A stretch of DNA of 64,000 nucleotides from Dysgonomonas sp. 216 (GCF_010501065.1 NZ_QVMM01000009.1:1-64000), one strand, 5' to 3'; counted from the stretch's first letter, positions 1 through 9,021 are shown. Notes: generated from the letters alone by a model not told the origin. A program made the numbers and translations.

Positions 1-219
1 AGCAGATACTGTTCAGGTAAATGCAGGTATTGCCATTCCGGTAATCGATGGTACCGAAAGCGAAGTTACAGTAGTCAATGCAACAGCCGGCACAGACTAC
101 ACTTATGCCAACGGCACACTTACTTTCTTCAAAACGGGTGAATATACCGTAACTATGACCAACAGCAAGGTGGTTGGCAAAGATGGTAGCAAAGCAGAGG
201 TAAGAGTTACATATACGGT
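1..219 (+). repeat. Ig-like module, copy 1 of a 219-bp direct repeat
   Basis: Bases 1-219 recur at 994-1212 (offset 993 bp) with 9 mismatches by eye, about 96% identity. Both copies are in the same frame and encode the module that starts ADTVQVNAG. The copy spacing brackets one whole leucine-rich block, so the protein appears to be built by duplicating a block-plus-module unit. Confidence 0.9.
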
Positions 220-1468
220 AACACCGCCTGCCGTAACCTTCACCTGGACGGGTAGTGCATCGAGCAAAAGTTTTAGTTTTAGGGCAACCTCTGGCACCGA
301 TAATGTGGTGGTAGACTGGGGCAACGGCACCCAATCGACATATAGTGGAGGCGGAGATGAAAGTCCTAAAGCAGCTTGGGTAACTTACGGCGACACCAAA
401 TCTTACACGGTTTCCATCAGTACCGTCAAAGGCTCAGAGCTGACTATGTTGTCTTGCTTTGATAATCAACTAAGTGCTTTGGATGTCACAAACAATCCGG
501 CATTACGCTCTTTGTCTTGCTATAAAAATCAACTAAGTGCTTTGGATGTTACAAATAACCCGGCATTAAGCATTTTGTATTGCTTTAATAATCACCTAAG
601 TGCTTTGGATGTTACAAATAACCCGGCATTAAGCATTTTGTATTGCTTTAATAATCAACTAAGTGCTTTGGATGTTACAAATAACCCGGCATTAACCGCT
701 TTGTCTTGCGATAACAATCAACTAAGTGCTTTGGATGTTACAAACAATCCGGCATTAACCGCTTTGTATTGCGATAACAATCAACTAAGTGCTTTGGATG
801 TCACAAACAATCCGGCATTAAGCTATTTGGATTGCTATAATAATCAACTAAGTGCTTTGGATGTTACAAATAACCCGGCATTAACCGCTTTGTCTTGCTT
901 TTATAATCAATTGCCGTTAACAGCATTATATGCTGCTATAAGCAATGGAGCGCCTTATACCAATGCTCTTTCCATATCGCCTCAAACCTTGGCAGCAGAT
1001 ACTGTTCAGGTAAATGCAGGTATTGCCATTCCGGTAATCGATGGTACCGAAAGCGAAGTTACAGCAGTCAATGCAACAGCCGGCACAGACTACACTTATG
1101 CCAACGGCACACTTACTTTCCTCAACACGGGTGAGTATACCGTAATTATGACCAACAGCAAGGTGGTTGGCAAAAATGGCTACAAAGCAGAGGTAAGCGT
1201 TACATATACGGTGGAAGGCTTGCCGGTAGGTATTGGCAGCAACAATAGCGATGTGTTCTCGGTTTATCCAAATCCTGTTTCCGATGTGTTGTATATCAAA
1301 GCAGCCGATGTTCGGCAAGTCGACGTTTACAACGTGCAGGGTGTGGAGGTTATTTCGCTGTCGGGCAATATTCAAAAGCTGGATATGAGTAGCTTAACAC
1401 CAAATAGTTATGTGGTTATTGTGCGCACAACCGACAGATTGTATCGGGCAATAGTGGTAAAAAAGTAA
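2..1468 (+). CDS. Secreted leucine-rich-repeat protein with T9SS sorting domain (5' partial)
   Basis: The reading frame is already open at base 2, so the start codon and signal peptide lie before the window. The order is: an Ig-like module, a PKD-like stretch beginning around base 230, seven 21-residue leucine-rich repeats (core LSALDVTNNPAL, about bases 465-905), a second copy of the Ig-like module, and a C-terminal type A sorting domain beginning VYPNPVSDVLYIKA. Such proteins cross the outer membrane through the type IX secretion system and are usually anchored to the surface or released. The leucine-rich core is invariant at protein level in all seven units, which points to recent expansion. 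The binding partner cannot be told from sequence; adhesion is a guess from the BspA-like repeat type. It is followed by a terminator at 1496-1531. Confidence 0.85.
   Translation, partial: ADTVQVNAGIAIPVIDGTESEVTVVNATAGTDYTYANGTLTFFKTGEYTVTMTNSKVVGKDGSKAEVRVTYTVTPPAVTFTWTGSASSKSFSFRATSGTDNVVVDWGNGTQSTYSGGGDESPKAAWVTYGDTKSYTVSISTVKGSELTMLSCFDNQLSALDVTNNPALRSLSCYKNQLSALDVTNNPALSILYCFNNHLSALDVTNNPALSILYCFNNQLSALDVTNNPALTALSCDNNQLSALDVTNNPALTALYCDNNQLSALDVTNNPALSYLDCYNNQLSALDVTNNPALTALSCFYNQLPLTALYAAISNGAPYTNALSISPQTLAADTVQVNAGIAIPVIDGTESEVTAVNATAGTDYTYANGTLTFLNTGEYTVIMTNSKVVGKNGYKAEVSVTYTVEGLPVGIGSNNSDVFSVYPNPVSDVLYIKAADVRQVDVYNVQGVEVISLSGNIQKLDMSSLTPNSYVVIVRTTDRLYRAIVVKK
465..905 (+). repeat. 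Seven tandem 63-bp leucine-rich repeat units
   Basis: Seven units of exactly 63 bp (21 codons) are visible. The 12-residue core LSALDVTNNPAL is identical in every unit, with only synonymous choices varying (gatgtc/gatgtt, aacaatccg/aataacccg). Variation is confined to the Cys-containing segment between cores (for example SLSCYKN, ILYCFNN, ALSCDNN). The array lies inside a coding frame and has no spacers of the CRISPR type. Confidence 0.9.
994..1212 (+). repeat. Ig-like module, copy 2 of the 219-bp direct repeat
   Basis: Partner of bases 1-219. The differences include both silent and replacement changes, for example Phe-Lys to Leu-Asn near the middle. It directly precedes the sorting domain. 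Confidence 0.9.
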
Positions 1469-1495
1469 ACGATCTTTATAAAACTATATACCAGA

Positions 1496-1531
1496 ACGGG
1501 TATCTCTATCAATAGGGGTATCCGTTTTTTT
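1496..1531 (+). terminator. Rho-independent terminator after the LRR gene
   Basis: A 9-bp stem (acgggtatc at 1496-1504 with ggtatccgt at 1517-1525, two G-U pairs) runs into seven T residues. The rest of the 308-bp gap to the next gene (to 1776) shows no gene; it is AT-rich and presumably holds the promoter of the following gene. Confidence 0.75.
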
Positions 1532-1776
1532 GTGACTACATTGGTTACACATTACTGCTATATTGGTAAAAAACGCATTGGGTTGGAACATACATAGTCC
1601 GATTAATCTATAAAATGAGGTGTATTCGTAGATAAAACGTATATTTATGGCGGAGTATAGTGAAAATGCATCAAATTATCCAATTCATATCAGCCTAATT
1701 ATAAAGATATAAATTATCTAATTTTAATGCTACACTTTGGAAAATATTAAATAACTAATTTTGAACGCTTTATCTT

Positions 1777-3120
1777 ATGAAAAGAGACTTGTACCAATTG
1801 ACCTTAATAATAATCTTTGTTATTGGAGGTGTTTTTAATTTATCGGCTCAAATATCAGATGAAACAAGCCCTGAGGAGTTGAAACTACCCAATGCTTATA
1901 TTGTAAATCCGGGTAGTAGCATTAGCATTCCCATCATAAAAGCTTATGCAATATGGACACAAATAGAAAGTTTGTCCAATACAAATCCCGATTTATCTGG
2001 TAATATTACGGCAGAATTGCTCTGGCAGGATAATCAGTCGCTAATATCTTCGGTATCAATACAAGGAACGGCAAAAACCGCAAATATTAATATTGTAACA
2101 AACAGCAATAAGGGTAATGCGGTAATCGGACTGAAAATTGGAGGAATAATAAGATACAGTTGGCATATATGGGTAACTGACTACGACCCGAAAAACCAAA
2201 ATATCAGATATGCGGCCGATGGCGAAGAGCTGTTTTTTATGTCTACAAACTTAGGAGCAACAACCGATTTGAACGATAATCCGGAATCTTTCGGATTGTT
2301 ATATCAGTTCGGGCGTAAAGACCCATTCCCCGGAGCCGGTTCGATACTTGAAAATAACTACAGCAATATAGGACGCACAATATACGACATTGACAATAAT
2401 GTATTGGATCAAGGTATAAAGTATGAAGATGTAATCGAAACCCATAATTTAGCCAACGCTATCCAAAATCCTTTAAGTTATTATGTTGGGAATGACGTAA
2501 ACGGTAAGGACTGGTATAGTTCCAATCCTCTACATAATGATACATTATGGTGCGGAACAACCGGAGAAAAGGGTGTATTTGATCCGTCACCCGAAGGATG
2601 GCGTATACCTCCAGCACACAAAATGTATCCAAATTTATTAAATGAAGCAGAGCAAAATATATCGGGGTATTCAATGAGTGGCAGCAGGGATTTTACAAAC
2701 GGATTGTTTTTTATGACCAGAGACTATGGAATGTATTGGTCGTCAACGGCAAACAATTCCTTAGCATATTACATGTTTCTTTCCGATCTTTTGGTACAGG
2801 CAAAAAGTTCCCATTATCGTTCAAATGGATACTCTATTCGTTGTATAAAGGACTTAAACTACGGAACCAATATTAGTAATGAAGTGCTAAACAAGTCTCA
2901 GTTAAACGTATTTACCGATAAAAATACTATAATAGCAAATGCTATTGACGAATCGTATTATGGATGCTTTGTGTCGGTTTATAACACTAGCGGAACCCTT
3001 GTTGCTAAAACCAAAATACTTGGTTCTCATGCTATCTTGGCAAGTAATGTAACGGCAGGACTTTATCTTATTAAGATAACAGGAAACAATAAATATACCA
3101 CTAAAGTACTTGTAAAATAA
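1777..3120 (+). CDS. Secreted FISUMP-like protein with T9SS sorting domain
   Basis: A 447-residue protein that begins with a signal peptide (hydrophobic run to about residue 25, ending LSAQ). The middle part (about residues 145-365) carries the pattern of the Fibrobacter major-paralogous-domain family: MSTNLGATT, LLYQFGRKDPF, DPSPEGWRIPP, YWSSTANN and a closing SIRCIKD. The last 75 residues look like a type A sorting domain ending TTKVLVK, so export by the type IX system is expected. The family has no established biochemical function; it is common among surface proteins of Bacteroidota. It lies 15 bp before the GH43 gene on the same strand and is probably co-transcribed with it. Confidence 0.7.
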   Translation: MKRDLYQLTLIIIFVIGGVFNLSAQISDETSPEELKLPNAYIVNPGSSISIPIIKAYAIWTQIESLSNTNPDLSGNITAELLWQDNQSLISSVSIQGTAKTANINIVTNSNKGNAVIGLKIGGIIRYSWHIWVTDYDPKNQNIRYAADGEELFFMSTNLGATTDLNDNPESFGLLYQFGRKDPFPGAGSILENNYSNIGRTIYDIDNNVLDQGIKYEDVIETHNLANAIQNPLSYYVGNDVNGKDWYSSNPLHNDTLWCGTTGEKGVFDPSPEGWRIPPAHKMYPNLLNEAEQNISGYSMSGSRDFTNGLFFMTRDYGMYWSSTANNSLAYYMFLSDLLVQAKSSHYRSNGYSIRCIKDLNYGTNISNEVLNKSQLNVFTDKNTIIANAIDESYYGCFVSVYNTSGTLVAKTKILGSHAILASNVTAGLYLIKITGNNKYTTKVLVK

Positions 3121-3135
3121 AAAATACTATATAAC

Positions 3136-6100
3136 ATGAAGAAGTTATTATCACTAATCTATATCGCTGCATTTGTATTGAATCTCCCACTAGTGGCGCA
3201 GAACAACTTAAGCAATAATTTGATTTTACATTACGAGTTTAACGATCCATCGGGAAGCACAAAAGTAACCGACTCATCGCCTATGGCAAATCATGGGACA
3301 ATAAAAGGATCGGGTGCTGCGGTTTCAAACGGACAGATAAGGCTTCCCGGAGGTAATGCCGGTTCGAATGCAGCCTATATACAATTACCAACAGGTATGT
3401 TCGACAATCAGAATACGTTGACTATCTCGGTTTGGTTGAAGAACGAAACCGGCTCAGGCAATTATGCTGCTATGTTTTTCGGAACAACACAAAGCCCGCC
3501 TCTTCAATACTGGTTACTAAACCCGGCAAATATGGACGGACGTTTTAAATCGGTTATAACAAACCATATACAAACAGGCTCGCCCTGGACCAGTGAGTAC
3601 GGGTTTTCTCCAACCACGGCTTCACAAGGGATGAATGGTGTTATAACTAGTAACGAATGGGCGCTATACACAACTATTATTCAACCGGAGGTTATCAAGG
3701 CTTATTACAACGGAACGAAGATAGGAGAAGTTGCTATCAGCCGTACTGTCAGCGATTTTGGTAGTAATTTAGTAGCTTATATCGGACGATCGTCATATAA
3801 CGACAAGTTTTATAAAGGATCTGTCAAGCGAGTAAAAGTATTCAAAACAGTTTTAACCGATTTTGACATAAAAGACGAATATTATTTAGGATTGGGCAAC
3901 GAAGCACTCCTGAATGCCTTAGAAGAGGATAAAAATGCACTCAGCTTTCCTGCCGAAACCGATATGATGAACAATTTGGTATTACCTGCTATGGGTAGTA
4001 ATGGTAGCCGTATACAATGGGCATCATCAGATATTGCTTTCATCAGCGAGGACGGACAAATAATGCGTGACAAAAAGCTTGATCGTGAAGTTGTATTGAC
4101 TGCAACCCTTACATTGGCTGGTAAATCTGTAAAAAAATCGTTCCTTATCAACGTTTTGGCTGACACTCCCGAAAGACAGTTGGAGTATATAACCAGTAAA
4201 TTTGACCTAGGAATATCTTATGTGACGGAAAATATTGTTTTGCCTTCTGTAACAGGCGAAGATTATGCTATATCGTGGGTTAGTAACAACAATTCTTTTC
4301 TTGATAATAATGGAATCGTTAATCGTCCGGCTGTGGGTAGCGGAAATCAACAAGTTACATTAACTGCTACAATATCGAAAGGAGGCCTCTCTTTAAGTAA
4401 AGACTTTGTGGTAACTGTGGCTGAAGACAGTTATGGATACTTAATGAGCTATATTATGTCAGGTGGAACCGAACGGACAAATAGTTTCTTTATAGCAAAC
4501 AGTCAGGATGGTTCGGCTTATACATCGCTAAATAATAGTAAAGCTGTTGTATATCCTCTGGTTGGCACAAAGAAACTCCGTCAGCCTTGGTTATTCAGAA
4601 AGGCCGATGGCTCTTTTGGTATGATGGCAACAGATAACAATAGTAATGGAGTTATTATATACCATTCGCCCGACTTGATTAACTATGTAGATGAAACATA
4701 TCTGTCACTAAATAATGAAAAGATAAATATCGTGATGTTCATGTGCGATTATAACAATGCTAAGCGCGCTTATTCTATCAGGTGGCAGGGCAGAAATGGT
4801 AAATACTATGAAACTACTACGAAAGATTTCAAAACAATAGAATCAACTGTCGAAATAGCTGCATTTTCGCGTCCTGCTACTTCAGGTACATATCCAAACA
4901 AAGCAATTGATCGTAGCGTAATTGCTCTTACTAAAGATGAATATGACAAAGTTGTAAGAAAATATGGAAAAATTACCAATACAGGAATCGCCGGCATAAA
5001 TCCTATTACCATTCAAAACGGAGGTCAACTTGATTTGCCTGACAGAGTTACTGCAGAATACAACGATGGATCGACTAAACAATTAGGAGTTGAATGGAGT
5101 GAAGAAGATATAAATAATATCGATTTGGGTTCTCCCGGAGAATATACCATAAGCGGAATTGTTCAGCAACCCGATTATGCAAATCCATTAATCCGTCAAC
5201 GTGCTGATCCGTGGATTACAAAAGGAGATGACGGTTATTACTACTTTACGGCATCGTACCCAATGGTCGGATCCAGCGATCCGGAAGGTTACGACCGTGT
5301 GATATTACGACGTGCAACTAGCATTGAAGGTTTAGCGACAGCCGAAGAAATAACAATCTGGGACGAAAAAAATTGTTCTTCATGTTTCCGTTATGTATGG
5401 GCTCCGGAAATTCATCAGATAAACGGAACTTGGTTCGTTTTCTTCACAACATCTATAAATAATGCTGCTTTCAACATTCGTCCGCGTGTTATAACTTGCA
5501 GTTTAGGAGAAAAAGACCCGTACAATCCGGCTTGTTGGGAAACTGTCGGACATCTGATGGAGCCGTCGAATGGAGATAACACTTCATTTAGAGACTTTTC
5601 GTTAGATATGACATATTTCGAGAATAAAGGAACTCATTATGTAATTTGGGCACAAGCAATAGGCTATTCTAGTTTAGCTATAGCATCAGTAAATGGAGCG
5701 CAACCTTGGAAAACAACAAGTGCTTACACGCTTTTAACTTCGCCCGAATATGCATGGGAATGGGAAGGCCCCTGGGTAAACGAAGGAGCGGCTGTTATAA
5801 AGCATAACGGAAAGATATATGTGGCTTTTTCGGCTTCGGCTGTTAATCATACATATTGTGTAGGCTTGATATATGCTGACGAAGATTCTGATTTGTTAGA
5901 TATAAAGTCTTGGACTAAAGTGAGATATCCGTTGTTGTCGACAGAGGATTTACCAGAAGGTCAAAGTGGTCCGGGGCACAACTCTTTTACAACAGATAAA
6001 TACGGAAATCCTGTTATTGTGTATCATGCCCGTAACCCGAAAGAAACAACAGATGGAGGATTATATGATCCGGGACGTCATGCTTTTGTGAAAAGTGTTA

Positions 6101-6198
6101 ATTTTGCATTTGATGGAACTCCTATCTTTAATATGAAAAGAGAAGATGAATTAAATCCTGCAAATAAAAATATATCGATAAAAATAATTGTAGAGTAG
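3136..6198 (+). CDS. Multidomain GH43 family glycoside hydrolase
   Basis: A 1020-residue secreted enzyme with a signal peptide ending PLVAQ. Domains in order: LamG/concanavalin-like (about 27-245), two atrophied bacterial Ig-like domains (about 256-341 and 345-430), a degenerate arabinosidase-like propeller segment (about 432-600), a Big_4-type Ig domain (about 612-677) and a GH43 five-bladed propeller (about 682-1010). The catalytic module shows RADPW with Asp691 as likely base, SLDMTYF, WEGPWVNEG with the probable acid Glu, and GPGHNSF. The family acts on arabinose- or xylose-containing plant polysaccharides; the exact substrate is not clear. Unlike its two neighbours, it has no visible type IX sorting domain: the protein stops soon after the propeller at ISIKIIVE. 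A strong terminator follows. Confidence 0.85.
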   Translation: MKKLLSLIYIAAFVLNLPLVAQNNLSNNLILHYEFNDPSGSTKVTDSSPMANHGTIKGSGAAVSNGQIRLPGGNAGSNAAYIQLPTGMFDNQNTLTISVWLKNETGSGNYAAMFFGTTQSPPLQYWLLNPANMDGRFKSVITNHIQTGSPWTSEYGFSPTTASQGMNGVITSNEWALYTTIIQPEVIKAYYNGTKIGEVAISRTVSDFGSNLVAYIGRSSYNDKFYKGSVKRVKVFKTVLTDFDIKDEYYLGLGNEALLNALEEDKNALSFPAETDMMNNLVLPAMGSNGSRIQWASSDIAFISEDGQIMRDKKLDREVVLTATLTLAGKSVKKSFLINVLADTPERQLEYITSKFDLGISYVTENIVLPSVTGEDYAISWVSNNNSFLDNNGIVNRPAVGSGNQQVTLTATISKGGLSLSKDFVVTVAEDSYGYLMSYIMSGGTERTNSFFIANSQDGSAYTSLNNSKAVVYPLVGTKKLRQPWLFRKADGSFGMMATDNNSNGVIIYHSPDLINYVDETYLSLNNEKINIVMFMCDYNNAKRAYSIRWQGRNGKYYETTTKDFKTIESTVEIAAFSRPATSGTYPNKAIDRSVIALTKDEYDKVVRKYGKITNTGIAGINPITIQNGGQLDLPDRVTAEYNDGSTKQLGVEWSEEDINNIDLGSPGEYTISGIVQQPDYANPLIRQRADPWITKGDDGYYYFTASYPMVGSSDPEGYDRVILRRATSIEGLATAEEITIWDEKNCSSCFRYVWAPEIHQINGTWFVFFTTSINNAAFNIRPRVITCSLGEKDPYNPACWETVGHLMEPSNGDNTSFRDFSLDMTYFENKGTHYVIWAQAIGYSSLAIASVNGAQPWKTTSAYTLLTSPEYAWEWEGPWVNEGAAVIKHNGKIYVAFSASAVNHTYCVGLIYADEDSDLLDIKSWTKVRYPLLSTEDLPEGQSGPGHNSFTTDKYGNPVIVYHARNPKETTDGGLYDPGRHAFVKSVNFAFDGTPIFNMKREDELNPANKNISIKIIVE

Positions 6199-6242
6199 TG
6201 TTTTTGTACTTACAACGCAAAAACTAGCCTATTTAGGACACG

Positions 6243-6275
6243 AGTGGTCGGAAGAAATTCCGATCACTTTTTTTA
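6243..6275 (+). terminator. Terminator after the GH43 gene
   Basis: An 11-bp stem (agtggtcggaa at 6243-6253, ttccgatcact at 6258-6268, one G-U pair) with a GAAA loop is followed by a T-rich run. Confidence 0.85.
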
Positions 6276-6589
6276 TTTTTAGGTTTTGAAAAAAAAATAT
6301 TAGGATCTTCTCAGATCTCCATAAAAAAGGGGTGGGGGAGATAATTTGTTAATTTTTATCTTTGGAAAAAAGGATATGGTTCGAAGATAGTTATAGTTTC
6401 CTTCAGGTTTATTAGATTGCTTACTATTTTGAAGGTTGAAGGCAGTAGTACGCAGATAAAGTTTTATTTGGGAGGAAAGAATAATCGAGATGATTACGGA
6501 TCAAATTTTAGGACAGTATCAATTAAATAATTATTAATCGAACGCACTGTGTTCTTAAATATGTTACAAGGAAGTAGTAAATACAAAAA
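6276..6589. other. Gene-free chromosomal flank left of the island
   Basis: I see no convincing coding frame, RNA gene or repeat in this AT-rich stretch. It lies between the GH43 terminator and the displaced tRNA-Val terminator. Confidence 0.6.
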
Positions 6590-6617
6590 AAGCAGCTACA
6601 TATTATTGTAACTGCTT
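6590..6617 (-). terminator. Displaced native terminator of tRNA-Val
   Basis: On the minus strand an 11-bp stem with a 6-base loop runs into a stretch of T (plus-strand arms 6590-6600 and 6607-6617, one wobble pair). It sits just beyond the left attachment repeat, in the position a tRNA-Val terminator would have before integration. The hairpin now next to the tRNA (27171-27198) has the same stem and loop lengths but a different sequence. Confidence 0.65.
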
Positions 6618-6628
6618 GATTTTCTGTG

Positions 6629-6645
6629 GTGGGCGTTGACGGATT
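6629..6645. repeat. Left attachment site of the island (17-bp direct repeat)
   Basis: The 17 bases gtgggcgttgacggatt are identical to 27208-27224, which are the 3' end of the tRNA-Val gene seen on the plus strand. Identity stops at the next base on each side (t versus c after it). This is the expected footprint of tyrosine-integrase insertion into the 3' end of a tRNA gene. Confidence 0.85.
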
Positions 6646-6844
6646 TTAAATATTCCATCTAACCCATATACTGTCAGTTATTTAACTATCGAAAAATGTA
6701 TTCTACTCACTCGTTACTCACTCCGTTTTTGGAGTGATTTTTAAGAGAACTTTTCCTCTTTAAGTGATAGGACAAAGGTAGAAATAAATTTGTAGATTTC
6801 CTAATTACTATTTTGTTTTTAGCTCAATAATACATATTTTTATG

Positions 6845-6852
6845 TATCTTTG
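6845..6852 (+). promoter_or_regulatory. Bacteroidota -7 box (TAnnTTTG) for the AbiE operon
   Basis: TATCTTTG lies 28 bp before the chosen abiEi start codon. An upstream in-frame ATG at 6842 overlaps this box and would lie before the transcript start, which is why the start at 6881 is preferred. Confidence 0.6.
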
Positions 6853-6880
6853 TGCGAGAAATAAAATCCAAGAAGAGGAT

Positions 6881-7648
6881 ATGAGTAAATATATCGAAGA
6901 ATTCCATAAACTCAAAATCTTCCATAAAAAAGATATTGTTGTATTGACCGGTGACGAAAATGCAGCAAAAGAACTTTTGCGGAGGTATAAACAGCAAGGG
7001 CTAATATCACAAGTAAGGCGAGATCTCTACGTTGCAACGGATTTGGCTACAAAAACCAGTTCTGCTTCAAAGTACGAAATAGCCAGTCAAATAAACTCTT
7101 CTTCTTACCTATCCTACCATGCTGCATTAGAATATCATGGTCTGGCTCATCAGGTATTTTATGAAATGCAGGTTTCATCCAAAGAGAGGTTCAACAACTT
7201 TGAGTACGATGGGATTAGTTATATTTATTCGGAATCGAAATCAGATGCCGGAGTTATTATTCCTCCTGCCGATACATTAATCAGAGTAACCGATTTGGAA
7301 CGCACTGTTTTAGATTGCATTAATCAAATAGACCGAAGTGGAGGACTGGAAGAAATGATAGAATGTTTTGCCCTTATCACTTATATTAACGAGCATAAAC
7401 TACAAAACTATTTGAAGCAATTCAATAAACAGGTTCTTTATCAAAAGACAGGATTTGTTCTTGGCTACTTTCAAAAAGAAATGAAGTTAAGTGATGCTTT
7501 CTTTGATTTTTGTAAATCCAAGATTGGGAAAAGTATCCGTTATCTGACAGATCAACAGGAATCCAATGTGTATTTTAGTGAATGGAAGCTTTACGCTCCT
7601 AAAAACATTCTTTCATTTTTAGAACAAGGAGGAAACGTCAATGTATAA
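6881..7648 (+). CDS. abiEi: AbiEi-type antitoxin / transcriptional regulator
   Basis: A 255-residue protein when started at the ATG at 6881, which has an agaagagg-like ribosome site and lies downstream of a TAnnTTTG box. The first 90 residues fit a winged-helix domain (ELLRRYKQQGLISQVRRDLY, then SSYLSYHAALEYHGL), followed by the middle motif DLERTVLDCI that is common in AbiEi proteins. In AbiE systems this protein represses its own operon and neutralises the nucleotidyltransferase toxin encoded next. The gene overlaps the toxin gene by 8 bp, which indicates translational coupling. It is the first cargo gene inside the left attachment site. Assignment rests on motif pattern plus its partner; repression and antitoxin action are inferred from the family. 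Confidence 0.8.
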   Translation: MSKYIEEFHKLKIFHKKDIVVLTGDENAAKELLRRYKQQGLISQVRRDLYVATDLATKTSSASKYEIASQINSSSYLSYHAALEYHGLAHQVFYEMQVSSKERFNNFEYDGISYIYSESKSDAGVIIPPADTLIRVTDLERTVLDCINQIDRSGGLEEMIECFALITYINEHKLQNYLKQFNKQVLYQKTGFVLGYFQKEMKLSDAFFDFCKSKIGKSIRYLTDQQESNVYFSEWKLYAPKNILSFLEQGGNVNV

Positions 7649-8594
7649 TTATAGCAAAACTGATTTGGAGAGAATAGCTTCCGGTACAGATTTTATTCGG
7701 GATAATCTGGAAAAAGTATTCCGGCTTTGTGATATCTTGAAACACTTAAATGAAAATCCTTTATTTGCAGAACATTTGGCATTAAAAGGAGGAACTGCAA
7801 TTAACCTGACAGTTTTTAATCTTCCACGCTTATCGGTTGATATCGATTTGGATTTTACCAAAGAGTGTTCACGGGAGAAAATGATGACAATCCGGGAGAA
7901 TATCAATCAGGATTTTTTGAACTATATGTTTACACAAGGATATGCTTTGAGTCCTAATACCAAAAGTCCGCATTCTCTTGATTCATGGGTATTTTATTTC
8001 CAGAACGCAGGAGGGAATAAAGATAACCTGAAAGTAGAGATAAACTATTCTTTGCGAAATCATATCTTGCCAATAGTTGAAAAGAAAGTGAATATAGACT
8101 TTCTACAATTTGACTCTGAAGTAAAAACACTCTCTACCCTTGAACTATTTGGGAGTAAAATTAAAGCTCTTATTGAGCGGACAGCTCCCCGGGACTTGTA
8201 TGATATTCACAATATGTTGAAATATAACATCATCCATCCTGATGAGATGAACAAACTCCGCAAAATTATATTATTCTATCTTGCTGTAGGAGGAAGTGAT
8301 AAACCTTCAAACAGTTATAGTCTTGAAAGTATTGATAACTTGAAATTTGCACAAATCAGGAGTTCTTTACTTCCTGTCCTTAGGAAAAGCGAACGATTTG
8401 ACTTTGAATCAGCCAAAGTAGAAGTGAAAGAGTTTCTTATGAAACTGATAGTATTTACCGAAGATGAAAAGTCATTTATTGAAAACTTTAACGGCAATAT
8501 TTATCGACCGGAATTATTGTTTGAAGATATCGAAATTGTAGAGCGGATCAAAGATCATCCAATGGCAGTTTGGAAGATGAGGAATAACAAATAA
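7641..8594 (+). CDS. abiEii: AbiEii nucleotidyltransferase toxin
   Basis: A 317-residue protein of the AbiEii/MenT-like family of DNA polymerase beta-type nucleotidyltransferases. The core motif is intact: KGGTAINL (Gly50-Gly51-Thr52) followed by RLSVDIDLDF with Asp67 and Asp69 as metal ligands. A later basic motif, IERTAPRDLYDIHNM, is the usual conserved C-terminal element of the family. Toxins of this kind stop growth when freed, giving abortive infection; some modify tRNA, but the target here is unknown. The start codon lies inside the end of abiEi with an aaggagga-like site just upstream (about 7627-7636). No frameshift or missing catalytic residue is visible, so the pair is probably functional. 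Confidence 0.85.
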   Translation: MYNYSKTDLERIASGTDFIRDNLEKVFRLCDILKHLNENPLFAEHLALKGGTAINLTVFNLPRLSVDIDLDFTKECSREKMMTIRENINQDFLNYMFTQGYALSPNTKSPHSLDSWVFYFQNAGGNKDNLKVEINYSLRNHILPIVEKKVNIDFLQFDSEVKTLSTLELFGSKIKALIERTAPRDLYDIHNMLKYNIIHPDEMNKLRKIILFYLAVGGSDKPSNSYSLESIDNLKFAQIRSSLLPVLRKSERFDFESAKVEVKEFLMKLIVFTEDEKSFIENFNGNIYRPELLFEDIEIVERIKDHPMAVWKMRNNK

Positions 8595-9021
8595 CAAGAT
8601 TTACATGTCCGAATTATATGTGATTTTTTCGGACAAACCACGTGAATTTTTGAACATTTTTGGAGATAATCCAAAAATACCGCCATTTTCTTGGAGTGTA
8701 ATCCAAATTTATTGTTAAAATTCATATCTACTTTCTTTTCGGAGCACGTTTCCCGACTAACAGTCCAATATCTTGTAGTTTTCTTCGCAAACGAGCTAGC
8801 TTTATGAAAGCTATCGGAGATAAATGAGAAAATAGATAGGCATGTAAAGGTGTAAAAAATACCTGCTTTGGAACAAGAACAAAGTAGAAGCTTACCTTGC
8901 TTTACTTATTCCTGCTATAATAGTTGTAAAAGAGGGATTTAGCTCACATATTAATCCTCAATGTAATAGATTTAAGATTAAAATGGTATCTTTGGCGATT
9001 AGAAATAGAACAGCTCTTCAA
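8595..9021. other. Gap between AbiE and hsdR with a possible gene remnant
   Basis: A 427-bp stretch. It opens with an 8-bp inverted repeat (tgtccgaa 8606-8613 / ttcggaca 8628-8635). On the minus strand 8728-8904 an open frame of about 58 codons ends in a strongly basic tail (KLARLRRKLQDIGLLVGKR, then a few more basic residues and a stop), which could be the decayed end of a gene, but it has no start codon and I cannot assign it. The right end holds the hsdR promoter. Confidence 0.4.
8987..8994 (+). promoter_or_regulatory. -7 box (TAnnTTTG) for the restriction operon
   Basis: TATCTTTG lies 27 bp before the ATG at 9022. An in-frame ATG at 8983 overlaps this box and is unlikely to be transcribed, so it was not used as the hsdR start. 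Confidence 0.55.

Noticed and set aside
465..905. Regular 63-bp repeats that could look like a CRISPR array
   Set aside because: The repeats are contiguous with no spacers, keep one open frame and encode a leucine-rich repeat.
926..1375. Minus-strand open frame of 149 codons in the LRR gene
   Set aside because: Covers the Ig-like module and sorting domain on the opposite strand; no recognisable protein.
6842..6880. Earlier ATG for the AbiEi gene
   Set aside because: It overlaps the TAnnTTTG promoter box and lacks a ribosome site; the ATG at 6881 has one.
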